Source of the DNA: Streptomyces sp. DI166
Lineage (GTDB): Bacteria; Actinomycetota; Actinomycetes; Streptomycetales; Streptomycetaceae
Length of the DNA: 52,219 nucleotides
Direction of reading: 5' to 3'
Assembly (NCBI RefSeq): GCF_900091315.1
Contig: NZ_FLSP01000062.1
Coordinates: forward strand, 1-52,219
Shown: positions 17,507 through 26,491 of the stretch, piece by piece
Layout: each line of letters starts with the position of its first letter
How positions within the stretch are numbered: the stretch's first letter is position 1
The notes under the pieces: generated by a model
Told to the model about the DNA's origin: nothing
Seen by the model: the letters and a program-made list of their open reading frames with translations, nothing else
Databases searched by the model: none
Made by a program: the position numbers and the translations under genes

Positions 17507-18367
17507 ATGACCGTCACCGCACGGCGGGAGCTGGTGAGCCCGGCGACCCGCAACGCCTTCCGCTCTCTGGCCACGGACCTGACCATCCGGATTGTCGCCG
17601 AACTGTGGGAGAACCACGGGTTCGCGCCCATCCCGCCAGATGAGCTGAAGTACCAGGACTCAGGCCAGCGGCGGACTGAATTCATGCTCTACGCGGAGGG
17701 CGTGGACTGGTCGGATCCGAACCAGGTTCGACGTGTACTCCTGGTCTTCGAGGACTTCATCCGCGCATACCGGAACCCGGACGATCAGGGAACTCCTAAG
17801 TGGCTTGACGACATCAGGGTCCGCTTGGAGCGGGACGGCTTCGCTCTCGATAAGGAGGGAAGGATCTCCTGGTCCAGCCCGCCAGTGCTGGTCCGCGACC
17901 TCAGCACCCTCTCCGACGCCTCTGGCATCACGATCGAGTTGGAGCGCATTCGGAGGGACCTGACCACCGATCCCCATGGGGCCATCGGCGCGGCCAAGCA
18001 GCTCATCGAGGCAACGGCGAAGACCGCTCTTGGGGAGCTGAACATCGAGGTCGACCGGAACGCGGCGCTCCCAGCCCTGATCAGCACGGTCCAGAAGGCG
18101 CTGAAGCTCGACGCTGGCTCGGCTCCTAATGGTCCCGACGGCAGCAAGGCCGTGAAGAGAATCCTTTCGGGCTCGGTAAACATCGCAGTCGGCGTCGCCG
18201 AACTGCGCAACCAGGGTTTCGGCAGCGGTCACGGTCAGGCGAGCGCACCATCTGGGCTTGGAGTGCGTCATGCCCGCCTGACGGTAAATGCTGCCGTGAC
18301 CTGGTGCGAGCTGATCCTCGACACTCTCTCGGACTCCGCCGCGCCGTGGCGTAAGACCAAGGTCTGA
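17507..18367 (+). CDS. Abortive infection (Abi_C) family protein
   Basis: A 286-residue protein from ATG 17507. The C-terminal half carries the Abi_C signature: GAIGAAKQLIEATAKTAL, then LPALISTVQKALKLDA, AVKRILSGSVNIAVGVAELR and GVRHARLTVNAAVTWC. The N-terminal 150 residues are a separate helical region with no recognised domain. Abi proteins of this family are linked to phage exclusion by death or dormancy of infected cells, though the mechanism is not established. It is the first gene of the defence-like island and is transcribed towards the HEPN gene. Confidence 0.85.
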   Translation: MTVTARRELVSPATRNAFRSLATDLTIRIVAELWENHGFAPIPPDELKYQDSGQRRTEFMLYAEGVDWSDPNQVRRVLLVFEDFIRAYRNPDDQGTPKWLDDIRVRLERDGFALDKEGRISWSSPPVLVRDLSTLSDASGITIELERIRRDLTTDPHGAIGAAKQLIEATAKTALGELNIEVDRNAALPALISTVQKALKLDAGSAPNGPDGSKAVKRILSGSVNIAVGVAELRNQGFGSGHGQASAPSGLGVRHARLTVNAAVTWCELILDTLSDSAAPWRKTKV

Positions 18368-18738
18368 TCACTTCGCGAAGAGGGCCAGGTCTCTGGGTGG
18401 AGCAGATCGCGCCACCCCGCGGGCATGACTTCAGCCCGCCAACTTGGACCTCCCGCCCACCGGTCCCGGCGGGCCGACTACACCCTGAGGTCTCGAGGAG
18501 ACCCCCGAGGGAGCGACGCGCTGGTCGAAGCGGGAGCCGGCCAGGCTCTTGGGGATCTCTCCGGTCAGGAGGAGAAGACCCCCTTGGGGCCTTGCGCGGG
18601 ATATCAGCTGTTCGACAACGCTGTGAGGTACGAGTCACGTGGCAGTCAGCTACCGCTCGAACGATGGTTGGTCGCTACTGGCTCCGCCGCTGGAAATCTG
18701 CTGCCCGCATGCGACTGAGGCCGCTACGTTCAGGCTGT
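18368..18738. other. Intergenic region before the HEPN gene
   Basis: About 370 bases with short open frames only, none convincing on either strand. Probably a leader or promoter region for the HEPN gene; no clear hairpin was seen. Confidence 0.35.
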
Positions 18739-20178
18739 ATGAGCGAGCATCTCTCCCTGCATGCAGCCGTGTTGAAGTGGCTCGAGTACGCGGGCGGTCT
18801 GTCCCCGACACCCCAGTCAATCGTGACACTGATGCTCCAGCCCCACTGGGAGGACGTGGAGACAGCGGTGGCCGCCGCAGCGCCTAGAGAAGAGCACCCC
18901 GACCTCTACGCCAAGGTCGATGGAGACTGGGTCCCGAACTCCCTAACGCTGTTGGAGGAGTCGGGACTGGCTGAGGCGGCACGTCTCATTGCCCAGGGCG
19001 TGCCGGTTCCCGTCTCTGAGGTCGCGGACAGCTTCGTCACCTTCTGCACTGGCCCCGCACCGGTCCCCGAGCGATGGCTGCTCCTCAACGGCACCTTCCC
19101 ACAGGGAACACGGATTCCGCTGGGGCAGCACACCTTGCAGACCTTCACCGCGGACGAGCTCCGTCAGACGGTCCCGATGCCGGCGCTGAACGTCTTGCAG
19201 CGCCGGAGCCGCGATCTCGACCTGATCACCGGCGCACCGTTTCTCCATGTTCCTGATCCCGGCCGTCCGGTCACGCGTCGTCCGACCTGGTTCGACTTCA
19301 CCGGCCCGCGTGCGGAAGCCCAACACTGGCAGGCACTCCTTCCTCTGATGCTGTGGGACAGCGAACTTCTCCGAGTGGAATCGGTCTTCACCGTCGCGCG
19401 CGGACGCCGCTTCGATCTGGACCCCAGAGACGTGCCGACGACCATCCAGATCTATGAAGGCCGATACGGGAGAGAGGAGGAGGTTGAGATCCGCGACACT
19501 GGAGACTTCCATGTCTCGGAGGCATATCTTCCGGCCCTGGCTGACTTCTGCACCGCGATCTCGGCGAAGATCGACGCCATCATGGCAGGGGCGACCCACG
19601 AGCGGCGCATCCTCAACCGGCGCGCTCGGCGACTCGAACGCGCAGCCCGGCACCTCCTGGCCGCTTACCAGCGCACCTACAGCGACGGCGGCGTCTGGGA
19701 GGTGGAGGCCGACGAACTGCGCCTTGACTACGTCATCGCTCTGGAAGCCCTACTGATCAGTCCCAACGACACAGGCGGGCGCATCACCGCCAACATCCTC
19801 GCCCGCGCGGGTGCACTCTTTCTCACCCGGGACCATCAAGAAGAGGCCAAGGGCATCGTCCGACGTGCTTATAAGGCCCGATCCACTTATGTCCACGGCG
19901 ACGTGATCAAAGACCAGACAGAAGAGGAGAAGCTGAACGAGTTGCGAAATCTCCGGCTCCTCACACTGCAGGTCATCCTGCGCTGGCTCATCCTGACCCC
20001 TTCCGACACCGAGGACCTCGCGCCCTTGCTCGATGACGCCGCACAAGGCACAGGCCGCGAAGACCACATCAGCCATCCCCTGCGCGCCTTTTTCACCACC
20101 ACCCCGCCACGCAACCGGCCCGCCGACATCACCGCCACCCCGCCACGCAACCGGCCCGCCGACATCACCGCCACCTGA
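18739..20178 (+). CDS. HEPN-domain protein (ApeA-like)
   Basis: A 479-residue protein from ATG 18739. The C-terminal part, from about residue 290 on, is a HEPN domain with the RNase signature RxxxxH at R381 and H386 (RSTYVHGD), preceded by LDYVIALEALLISPNDTGGR. This arrangement resembles Apea-like HEPN effectors, which cleave RNA on phage sensing. The N-terminal 280 residues have no recognised domain and may be a sensor. The last 24 residues are two exact copies of PPRNRPADITAT, from a 36-bp tandem repeat at the very end of the gene. Both catalytic residues look intact. Confidence 0.75.
   Translation: MSEHLSLHAAVLKWLEYAGGLSPTPQSIVTLMLQPHWEDVETAVAAAAPREEHPDLYAKVDGDWVPNSLTLLEESGLAEAARLIAQGVPVPVSEVADSFVTFCTGPAPVPERWLLLNGTFPQGTRIPLGQHTLQTFTADELRQTVPMPALNVLQRRSRDLDLITGAPFLHVPDPGRPVTRRPTWFDFTGPRAEAQHWQALLPLMLWDSELLRVESVFTVARGRRFDLDPRDVPTTIQIYEGRYGREEEVEIRDTGDFHVSEAYLPALADFCTAISAKIDAIMAGATHERRILNRRARRLERAARHLLAAYQRTYSDGGVWEVEADELRLDYVIALEALLISPNDTGGRITANILARAGALFLTRDHQEEAKGIVRRAYKARSTYVHGDVIKDQTEEEKLNELRNLRLLTLQVILRWLILTPSDTEDLAPLLDDAAQGTGREDHISHPLRAFFTTTPPRNRPADITATPPRNRPADITAT
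20104..20175. repeat. 36-bp tandem duplication at the end of the HEPN gene
   Basis: Two adjacent copies of a 36-bp unit encode PPRNRPADITAT twice, immediately before the stop codon. It is in frame, so it could expand or contract without disabling the protein. Confidence 0.8.
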
Positions 20179-20353
20179 CCCGGTGGGAAGCCGCCCGCAG
20201 CAAGGGGAAGAGCCTCGGCGGCCGCTGGTGCAGAGCGCGCCGCTGAAACCTCAGGCTGGTCGGCGCCCGCCCCGGCGTAGCCTGCTTGGGAGCACAGGCC
20301 ATGACGATGCGCCTGGTTCGGCTCCACACGCTACGGAGAGAGGCAAGCCGGGC

Positions 20354-21613
20354 ATGGCGAACAACGGGCAGACGGACACGGCCATACTGGTGGCAATGCT
20401 CAGGGAGCGCGCCGCCGTGAACGTCCGGCTGGCACTGGTCGCGGACGCACAGCAGTGGCAACTGCACCATGGCCAGGTCACCTTGGGTGACGACAAACCG
20501 GAGAAGGAGCGGGCCTGGCGCTATAGCACGGCGAGCTTCCTGGAACTGCGCCTGCCGGGCCCGACGGTCGCCGCACTGCTGCGGGGCGACGACCAGGACA
20601 TCCACGGTCTCCACGTCGTCGCCCCTGGCCCGCCGCCCTCCAGCGCCTCCACCACTCGGCTGCGCGGGCAGCAAGAGTGGGACCGGGTGACCACGCCGTG
20701 GCCGCGTACCGAATGGACCATCAACCGGGACGCCAACACGCACCAGCCTGGCAACGACCTGCTGGTCGGGGACGGCCCTTCTTTCCTGAACTTCGACCAG
20801 GCCCTCAGCGCTTTCCTCCACCAGCGCCCCCACGACAGCAAAGCGCACCGCTCGGACCTGTGGCGCATCGTCCTGCCGCAACGTGCCGGCTGGCTTTCAC
20901 AAATCACCATCGGGCCCGACCTGCTGACAGCCGTCGTCGACGGCGAGGCCCTGGACGGCGCGGTACTCGAGCTGAGCTGGTCGGCGAGCAACGACAGTCA
21001 GTGCATCGACGGCGCCGGCGACTACCGCTTCGCGTTGCCCAACGGGCTCGCGCACGACAGCCTGCTGATGCTCCGCCACGCGGAGCAGTGGCTGGATTGG
21101 CGCCACTTCCCAGCTCCCACGTACGGGCGCGCCCGCGATGCCTCGGTCGTCTGGGAGCAGCCCGGCCCGGAGCTGGAGCTTCTCCTAGCGAACGGAGAGG
21201 GACAGCACCTGGAGTGCAAACAGGAGGTCCCGGAAGGCGACTCGCGGAAGAAGATGCTCAAGACCATCGCCGCCTTCGCATCGCAGGACGGCGGCACTGT
21301 CCTGATCGGCGTCCAGGACGACCTGCAGGTCGTGGGCCTGCCCGAGGGATCGAACGTCGATAAGCAGATGCTCCAGGTCATCGGCATGATTCGGGACCAC
21401 CTGGATCCGGTCCCGCCCTACGAGTCACGTGTGATCGATCACGATGGCAAGAAGGTTCTCGCCATCGAGGTCTCGGGTGGGGGCCAGATGCACGCCTACC
21501 GCAACGGAGCGCGCCCCGAGTTCTACGTCCGCGTCGGCCCGAACACGGTGCCAGCACGTCACCATGAGATCGCCGCCGGATTCCGGCAGACCCCGACCGC
21601 CACAGCGTTCTGA
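20354..21613 (+). CDS. AlbA_2/Schlafen-domain protein with long N-terminal extension
   Basis: A 419-residue protein. Residues 280-400 form an AlbA_2 (Schlafen-like) domain: EGQHLECKQEVPEG, then KTIAAFASQDGGTVLIGVQD and PEFYVRVGPNTVPA. In this family an acidic residue in the first strand and the Gly-rich loop support nucleic acid or nucleotide binding. The first 270 residues are beta-rich with no recognised domain. ATG 20354 is preceded by GAGAGGCAAG. It follows the HEPN gene in the same direction and faces the Mrr-like gene tail to tail. Domain placement at the C-terminus is unusual. Confidence 0.8.
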   Translation: MANNGQTDTAILVAMLRERAAVNVRLALVADAQQWQLHHGQVTLGDDKPEKERAWRYSTASFLELRLPGPTVAALLRGDDQDIHGLHVVAPGPPPSSASTTRLRGQQEWDRVTTPWPRTEWTINRDANTHQPGNDLLVGDGPSFLNFDQALSAFLHQRPHDSKAHRSDLWRIVLPQRAGWLSQITIGPDLLTAVVDGEALDGAVLELSWSASNDSQCIDGAGDYRFALPNGLAHDSLLMLRHAEQWLDWRHFPAPTYGRARDASVVWEQPGPELELLLANGEGQHLECKQEVPEGDSRKKMLKTIAAFASQDGGTVLIGVQDDLQVVGLPEGSNVDKQMLQVIGMIRDHLDPVPPYESRVIDHDGKKVLAIEVSGGGQMHAYRNGARPEFYVRVGPNTVPARHHEIAAGFRQTPTATAF

Positions 21614-21711
21614 GAGCTGCCACACCGAGACACCGGTGCGGTCGACATCGTGATCACCAGTCGTCGGGGTGCTGCCCACCCGATTGTGTGGTCCGGGAAC
21701 GACGTGGCGTG

Positions 21712-23394
21712 CTACCTGGGGTCGGTGTAGCCGTCCAGCCCCAGAGGGGTGGGAACCAGGGGGCGGCCGTCATCGGGAGTGTCGGCGAGGTAGAGCCGGT
21801 AACTCATGTCGTTGGCGGGGCGCAGGGTGACCTTGATGCCCGCGCCCCGCCCGGTGGTCAGGGCGCGCAGGACTTCCTGGCCGTTGTCGGCGCGCAGTTG
21901 GGTGTGGAACAGGTGCACGGGGCCAATGTCGAGGGTGTGCCCTCCGACGGTAACCTCGAAGCCGGGCGGACTGACGCGCACGCACTGGGGGTGGTCGCCG
22001 AGTACGGCGCGTAGAGCCGGATGGTCTTGGCCGTTGAGCGTAAACGTGAGGGTTCGGGCGAAGGGATACGCCGCACAGTGGCCCTCCACGACCAGCCGCG
22101 CGATCCGGACCTGGATGCGTTCGACGGCAGTGTACGTCAGTGGCGTGGGAAAGTAGTTCTCACAGTGCCGCTGCAGGACATCCCAGTCCGACAGGTACAG
22201 CAGCAGGTGCTCGACCTCGCGCAGCTGGTCCGGGGTGCCGCTTGACGCCAGCGTCCCGGCACCGGCGTTGCTACCGTTGACGCTGAGGCGGAACGCCCCA
22301 CCGCGCAGAAGCCGCTGGTACAGCCGCGTGATCTTCAGCCCTTCCGCAGGCTCGCGGCCTTCCAGATCGAAGGAGTACCTGAGCGTGCCGGCGGCGGTGT
22401 CGTCGAAGGGCAGCATCATCTGGAGCCGGGCACCGTGGATGTCGGTGTCGACCGAGGCACCCAACCCCCCGGAGCCGACGCTGTTCAGCCGCCCGGTGTA
22501 GCGGGCGACCACGCCGCCGTCGGAGTCCAGGAAGGCTACCTCGACGGGGGTTCCGACGGGTGCAGACGTCGGTGCGGGTTTCCAGAGAACCTCGACATCG
22601 GTGACGGTCCGTGACAGCCACGAGGGACCGTCGATGGTCAGGCATTCCACTGCCTCAGAGGGCAGCGCGACGTCTTCGGCAGTTCCGAACCCGAGCGTGC
22701 GGGTGATGGCCGCGGTGAGGTCGGTGCTCATCGCCCCCGGGCGGCCGACCAGACGCAGAGAGACGGGGCTGACCTCGTGGGCCCGGGAGTGCTTGGCGCG
22801 CAGCGTCTGAATGACTGTGTCGCCGCGCCGTTGGAAGTCCCAGGTCCAATCGGGGTCCACGGTGTCGGCCCGGCCGCCCAGGGCCCGGACACGGTCGACG
22901 AGATCGTCCGCGCCCAGCAGCATGGCCTTTTCCTGGTTGAAGTCCTTGGCTGCCTCGCGCAGCAGGTCGCGGGTGAAACTGGCTTCCAGGTCAGGGTGGG
23001 CGGCAAAGTGAGAGTCCAGGTCAGAGCGGTCGAGTATGGAGACCTTCACCGCCTTGCCATCGGCGAGCTTGTTGACGAAGGCCCGCTCGGACGTCGTCAG
23101 CGTGCACGGCACTACCAACGTCCATTCCACCGGCTGGTGGGTCATGGCCCGGCTGAACGACTTCTTGATCGAAGTGCGGCGACCCTTGAGCGAACCGGGG
23201 AAGCCATCCGGGTGGTACTTCAGTTGGAAGATTCGCAGACCAACGTCAGTGGTGACCTGGACGTCGATGCCGTCGTCGCCACCTCGCCCATTGACCACGA
23301 TCACCTGCCCGGCGTCATCGAACATCCGGTGCAGCAGTGCCTCGACACGCCGGTCAAAGGCCGGCTGCCCGATGCGGTCCCAGTCGATTGCCAC
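21712..23394 (-). CDS. Mrr-like nuclease fused to a large uncharacterised region
   Basis: About 560 residues from GTG 23394 (complement), which follows GGGAGG; an in-frame ATG at 23436 would add 14 residues. The N-terminal 130 residues look like a PD-(D/E)xK nuclease of the Mrr group: FDRRVEALLHRMF, GRGGDDGIDVQV and the QxK motif in RIFQLKYHPDG. Catalytic candidates are E18, D44, Q57 and K59 by this start. The remaining 400 residues are beta-rich and unlike known modules. Mrr-type enzymes cut modified or foreign DNA. It is divergent from the second AlbA_2 gene, with only about 130 bases between their starts. Confidence 0.75.
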   Translation of the reverse strand: MAIDWDRIGQPAFDRRVEALLHRMFDDAGQVIVVNGRGGDDGIDVQVTTDVGLRIFQLKYHPDGFPGSLKGRRTSIKKSFSRAMTHQPVEWTLVVPCTLTTSERAFVNKLADGKAVKVSILDRSDLDSHFAAHPDLEASFTRDLLREAAKDFNQEKAMLLGADDLVDRVRALGGRADTVDPDWTWDFQRRGDTVIQTLRAKHSRAHEVSPVSLRLVGRPGAMSTDLTAAITRTLGFGTAEDVALPSEAVECLTIDGPSWLSRTVTDVEVLWKPAPTSAPVGTPVEVAFLDSDGGVVARYTGRLNSVGSGGLGASVDTDIHGARLQMMLPFDDTAAGTLRYSFDLEGREPAEGLKITRLYQRLLRGGAFRLSVNGSNAGAGTLASSGTPDQLREVEHLLLYLSDWDVLQRHCENYFPTPLTYTAVERIQVRIARLVVEGHCAAYPFARTLTFTLNGQDHPALRAVLGDHPQCVRVSPPGFEVTVGGHTLDIGPVHLFHTQLRADNGQEVLRALTTGRGAGIKVTLRPANDMSYRLYLADTPDDGRPLVPTPLGLDGYTDPR

Positions 23395-23523
23395 GTCACT
23401 CGCCTCCCTCAGCATCGTCACACGCCGGTACGACAATGTGGCGGAACGCTATGCGCGAGCTCCTGCTGGTGGATCCGCTTAATCCTGTGACAGACAGGGG
23501 CGGTTCGGGCAGCATCTGGCGTC

Positions 23524-24768
23524 ATGGTTGCTCTTCGCTCCCGCCGTCTGGAGGGGCTCTTCGGGGTCCGGCTGGACGCGGTCTCGCACGCTCAGATCGC
23601 CGCTCTGAAGACGAACGCGGTTGCCGAGTCCTACGACTTGGAGTTCAAGGGGGAGCTCTACGGCGGCAACGACAAGGCCAAGCGGGACCTGGCCAGTGAC
23701 GTGGCTGCTCTGGCCAACACCGCCGGCGGAGTCCTCCTGCTCGGAGTTGCCGAAGACGACCAGGCCCGGGCGACGGAGGTCCCAGGGGTCGCGCTCAGCG
23801 ACGCGGAGGTGCTGCGGATCCGCAACATCGTGGCCGACCAGGTCCACCCCCTGCCCACCTTCGACGTCAAGCAGATCGAGGACCCGGACGCACCCGGTCA
23901 TGGGATTCTGATGATCGCGGTGCCCCGCAGCCCCTCCGCTCCGCACGGGGTCCTGGTCAACGAGGGCCTACGCTACCCGCGCCGCAACGGCGCCAGCATC
24001 ATCTACCTGACAGAGGCTGAAGTAGCCGCCGCCTACCAGGACCGCTTCGCACGTCGCCAGGCTCGCCACGACGACGTGCTCCGCTACGAACGCGATTTGA
24101 TCGGCCGCCTGGACGTGAGCGACCAGACGTACGTCGTTGTCACCCTGGTCCCAGACCTCAGCGGGGACTTCACCCTCGACACCAAGGCCCTGCGCGCCTT
24201 CGAGCAGGAGACCCGGGGCAAGGACCTGCTCGTCATCCCGCGCGGGGCATACGTCCGCCACGTCACGGTAGGCAGCCGCCGTCTGATGGCGCATGGTGGC
24301 TCCGAGCCCGCGATGGCCAAATGGATCGCGTGTGAGCTCCACCAGAGCGGCGCCGGCACCTTCGCCGCCCTAGCCGCCAACCGCACCGACCTCGCCCGAC
24401 CCGGCCAGATGGACACGAACACCACTGTCAGCCGGATCGAAGACGAGGACCTGGTCCTCGACATCTGGTCGGGACTCCGGCTCTTGGCTCGCCATGCACG
24501 GGACCGAGCTGCCGCCGGAGGCACCGCCACAGTCCGCGTGACCATCGTGCCCGTCAACACCGACCTTCCGGCCGAGCTGCGCCACCCGCGCGGACATGCC
24601 AACTTCGGCGGCAGCCTTGGCACCCACCAGGTGACCGAGGCACCCCAAGCGACGTCCGTCTTCGATATCGACGACCTCGCCGAAGACGGACCTGACTTGA
24701 TCGCGGCCGCCTCTGTTCTCGCAGCTGGCCTGATCCAGCATTTCGGCTACCGGAAACCCTCCAGATGA
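23524..24768 (+). CDS. AlbA_2/Schlafen-domain protein
   Basis: A 414-residue protein. Here the AlbA_2 domain is N-terminal (about residues 35-160): YDLEFKGELYGGNDKAKRDL, AALANTAGGVLLLGVAEDD and NEGLRYPRRNGAS. The C-terminal 250 residues are mixed and unrecognised (RYERDLIGRLDVSDQTYVVV). This domain order is the reverse of the other AlbA_2 protein at 20354. It starts at ATG 23524 and is divergent from the Mrr-like nuclease. Shared regulation with that gene, or joint action, is likely but inferred. Confidence 0.8.
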   Translation: MVALRSRRLEGLFGVRLDAVSHAQIAALKTNAVAESYDLEFKGELYGGNDKAKRDLASDVAALANTAGGVLLLGVAEDDQARATEVPGVALSDAEVLRIRNIVADQVHPLPTFDVKQIEDPDAPGHGILMIAVPRSPSAPHGVLVNEGLRYPRRNGASIIYLTEAEVAAAYQDRFARRQARHDDVLRYERDLIGRLDVSDQTYVVVTLVPDLSGDFTLDTKALRAFEQETRGKDLLVIPRGAYVRHVTVGSRRLMAHGGSEPAMAKWIACELHQSGAGTFAALAANRTDLARPGQMDTNTTVSRIEDEDLVLDIWSGLRLLARHARDRAAAGGTATVRVTIVPVNTDLPAELRHPRGHANFGGSLGTHQVTEAPQATSVFDIDDLAEDGPDLIAAASVLAAGLIQHFGYRKPSR

Positions 24769-25083
24769 CCACTGACGGCGTCATCCGGACCAAATACTGG
24801 AGTTCACAGCGTTACGGCCCTGGCGTGCAACAGTGGGCCACCCAGGCCCACGTCGACATGACGGACGACACCGTCGATTGAGCACCTCTGTCGGGAATCT
24901 TGAGGATGGCAGTCACCGCCGAATGGCCCCAACACTCCAGCTGGCCGGTTCGCCTGAACTCGCAGCCCAGCCACCCCGTCGCCAGCCTGGAGCAGGTGGG
25001 CAACGACACCCGCGGCTGCAACGCCTTGACGACCGGTTCCCCGGCGGCGCTCCGGCGCAGGCGAAGGTGTACTCCGAACGATC
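24769..25083. other. Spacer with no convincing gene
   Basis: About 315 bases after the second AlbA_2 gene. Short open frames exist on both strands, but none has a ribosome binding site with consistent codon bias. It may hold remnants of a former gene. Confidence 0.4.
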
Positions 25084-25347
25084 GTGGTGCAGCACTTCCT
25101 GGTGGATGTCAAAGGGCGGTACAGGCCGCGCACGAAACGCGACGGCCAGCCGCCCTCCCGGACTCCGATCGAGTCGCCGTATGAGGCCCAGGCACGCTTG
25201 ACGCGCGGCAGCGGCACCCACTGGACCGAATACCTCTGGCACGTGACCGAGACCTGCGGCGACAAGCGGATCAGCGTCACCACCGCCGTGCCCACCGGCG
25301 ACTCCAGCGCGGACTACCGCTCACGAATCTCCGAACCAAGTCACTAG
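25084..25347 (+). CDS. Small hypothetical protein, possibly a gene remnant
   Basis: An 87-residue frame from GTG 25084 with good third-position G/C bias (VQHFLVDVKGRYRPRTKRDG, then HWTEYLWHVTETCGDKRISV). No family recognised. There is no strong ribosome binding site, so this may be the 3' part of a longer gene that has decayed upstream. It ends 26 bases before a bidirectional terminator. Confidence 0.45.
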   Translation: MVQHFLVDVKGRYRPRTKRDGQPPSRTPIESPYEAQARLTRGSGTHWTEYLWHVTETCGDKRISVTTAVPTGDSSADYRSRISEPSH

Positions 25348-25373
25348 GTACGGGCTACCACACGCGCACGCAG

Positions 25374-25401
25374 GCCCCCGAAATCGGATGATTTCGGGGG
25401 C
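25374..25401. terminator. Strong bidirectional terminator
   Basis: GCCCCCGAAATC (25374-25385), loop GGAT and GATTTCGGGGGC (25390-25401) form a perfect 12-bp stem. It sits between a plus-strand frame and the minus-strand surface protein gene, at the right edge of the defence-like island. Confidence 0.85.
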
Positions 25402-25421
25402 TTGTGCGCTGTTGTAGGTCG

Positions 25422-26447
25422 TTAGTTCTCGTCGGTGGAGTCGTCCGTACGGCGTCGGCGAGCTACTACGAGGGCGCCTCCACCGGCGACGATCAGGAAG
25501 CCGGCACCGCCGAGCAGCCACGGCGTGGCGTCGGCGCCGGTGTGCGCGAGCGAGCCCTCGGGGGCGGGGGCCGCGGTGCTCGACACGGTCTCGTCAGAGC
25601 TGGGGGTGGCCGAGTCGGACGGGGCCGGGGTGTCCTCGTCCTTGCCGGGCTTGCCCAGGGAGGGCTTGTCGCTCGGCTTCGCGGTGGGCTTGTCGGTCGG
25701 CTTCTCTGTGGGCGGCGAGGTGGTCGCCGTCTTGGCGTTGGTCGTGGTGACCGTCACCGGATCGCCCGGCTTGGCCTTGAAGTCCTTCGAGGACTTGTAG
25801 AGGTCGTAGCCGGCGGGTGCCTTCACCTGCTTGACCCAGTAGTCGGTGCCGGTACGGGAGTTGACGGGCAGCTTGCCGGTGGCCGTGCCGTCGGAGCCGG
25901 TGGTCAGGGTGAGGAGCGTCTTGTCGCCGCTGCCGATGTTGACGGTGGATCCGGCCAGGAGCTTGCCGGTCTTGTCGTCCTTGGCCTTCAGCAGGACCGA
26001 GGCGTCCTTGAACGGGTCGACGATCGTGAGCGGTGTGTCCGTGCCGGGGGTGACGATGACGTCCTGGTCGTCAACCGTGTCGTGCAGGTTGCTTCCGCTA
26101 GAGACCTCCTTGAGGCGGTAGACGCCCGGTGCGAGGTCCTTGAAGGCGAGCTTGCCCTGGGCGTCGGTCTTGCCGTTGGCGGCTTCCTTGCCCGCAGAGT
26201 CGAAGAGAGCGAAGGCCGCGCCGGCGAGCCTGTCGCCGTCGGGGTCCTTCTTCAGGATGGCCACGCCGCCAGTCTCTGGCTCGGCCGCGTTGCGCGGAGT
26301 CGAGGCCGTGGATGCGGACGGGGTGGGGTCGGTGCTCTGAGCCGAGGCAGTCGGGGCCCAGGACAGGGAGCCGGTCACCGTGGCAGCGACGGCAACGGCC
26401 GCCGGGAGGGCGCGAGCGGAACGGATACGCAAGAAGGAACTCTCCAA
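25422..26447 (-). CDS. SpaA-like surface protein with LAxTG sorting signal
   Basis: A 341-residue protein. It has a signal peptide ending near ASAQ (about residue 37), then two SpaA/prealbumin-type beta-sandwich domains (GGVAILKKDPDGDRLAGAAF, later TGTDYWVKQVKAPAGYDLY). A Thr/Pro/Lys-rich stalk follows, then the sorting signal LAHTG near residue 300 with a hydrophobic anchor and ARRRR tail. LAxTG is the class E sortase motif typical of Streptomyces. The protein should be covalently attached to peptidoglycan and may mediate cell contact or adhesion, perhaps during mating. It is followed by a strong terminator, so it forms its own transcription unit. Confidence 0.9.
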   Translation of the reverse strand: MESSFLRIRSARALPAAVAVAATVTGSLSWAPTASAQSTDPTPSASTASTPRNAAEPETGGVAILKKDPDGDRLAGAAFALFDSAGKEAANGKTDAQGKLAFKDLAPGVYRLKEVSSGSNLHDTVDDQDVIVTPGTDTPLTIVDPFKDASVLLKAKDDKTGKLLAGSTVNIGSGDKTLLTLTTGSDGTATGKLPVNSRTGTDYWVKQVKAPAGYDLYKSSKDFKAKPGDPVTVTTTNAKTATTSPPTEKPTDKPTAKPSDKPSLGKPGKDEDTPAPSDSATPSSDETVSSTAAPAPEGSLAHTGADATPWLLGGAGFLIVAGGGALVVARRRRTDDSTDEN

Positions 26448-26491
26448 GGGGTACAGGTGGGAACAGGCAAGGCGGGCGAGCGTGTCGTTGT

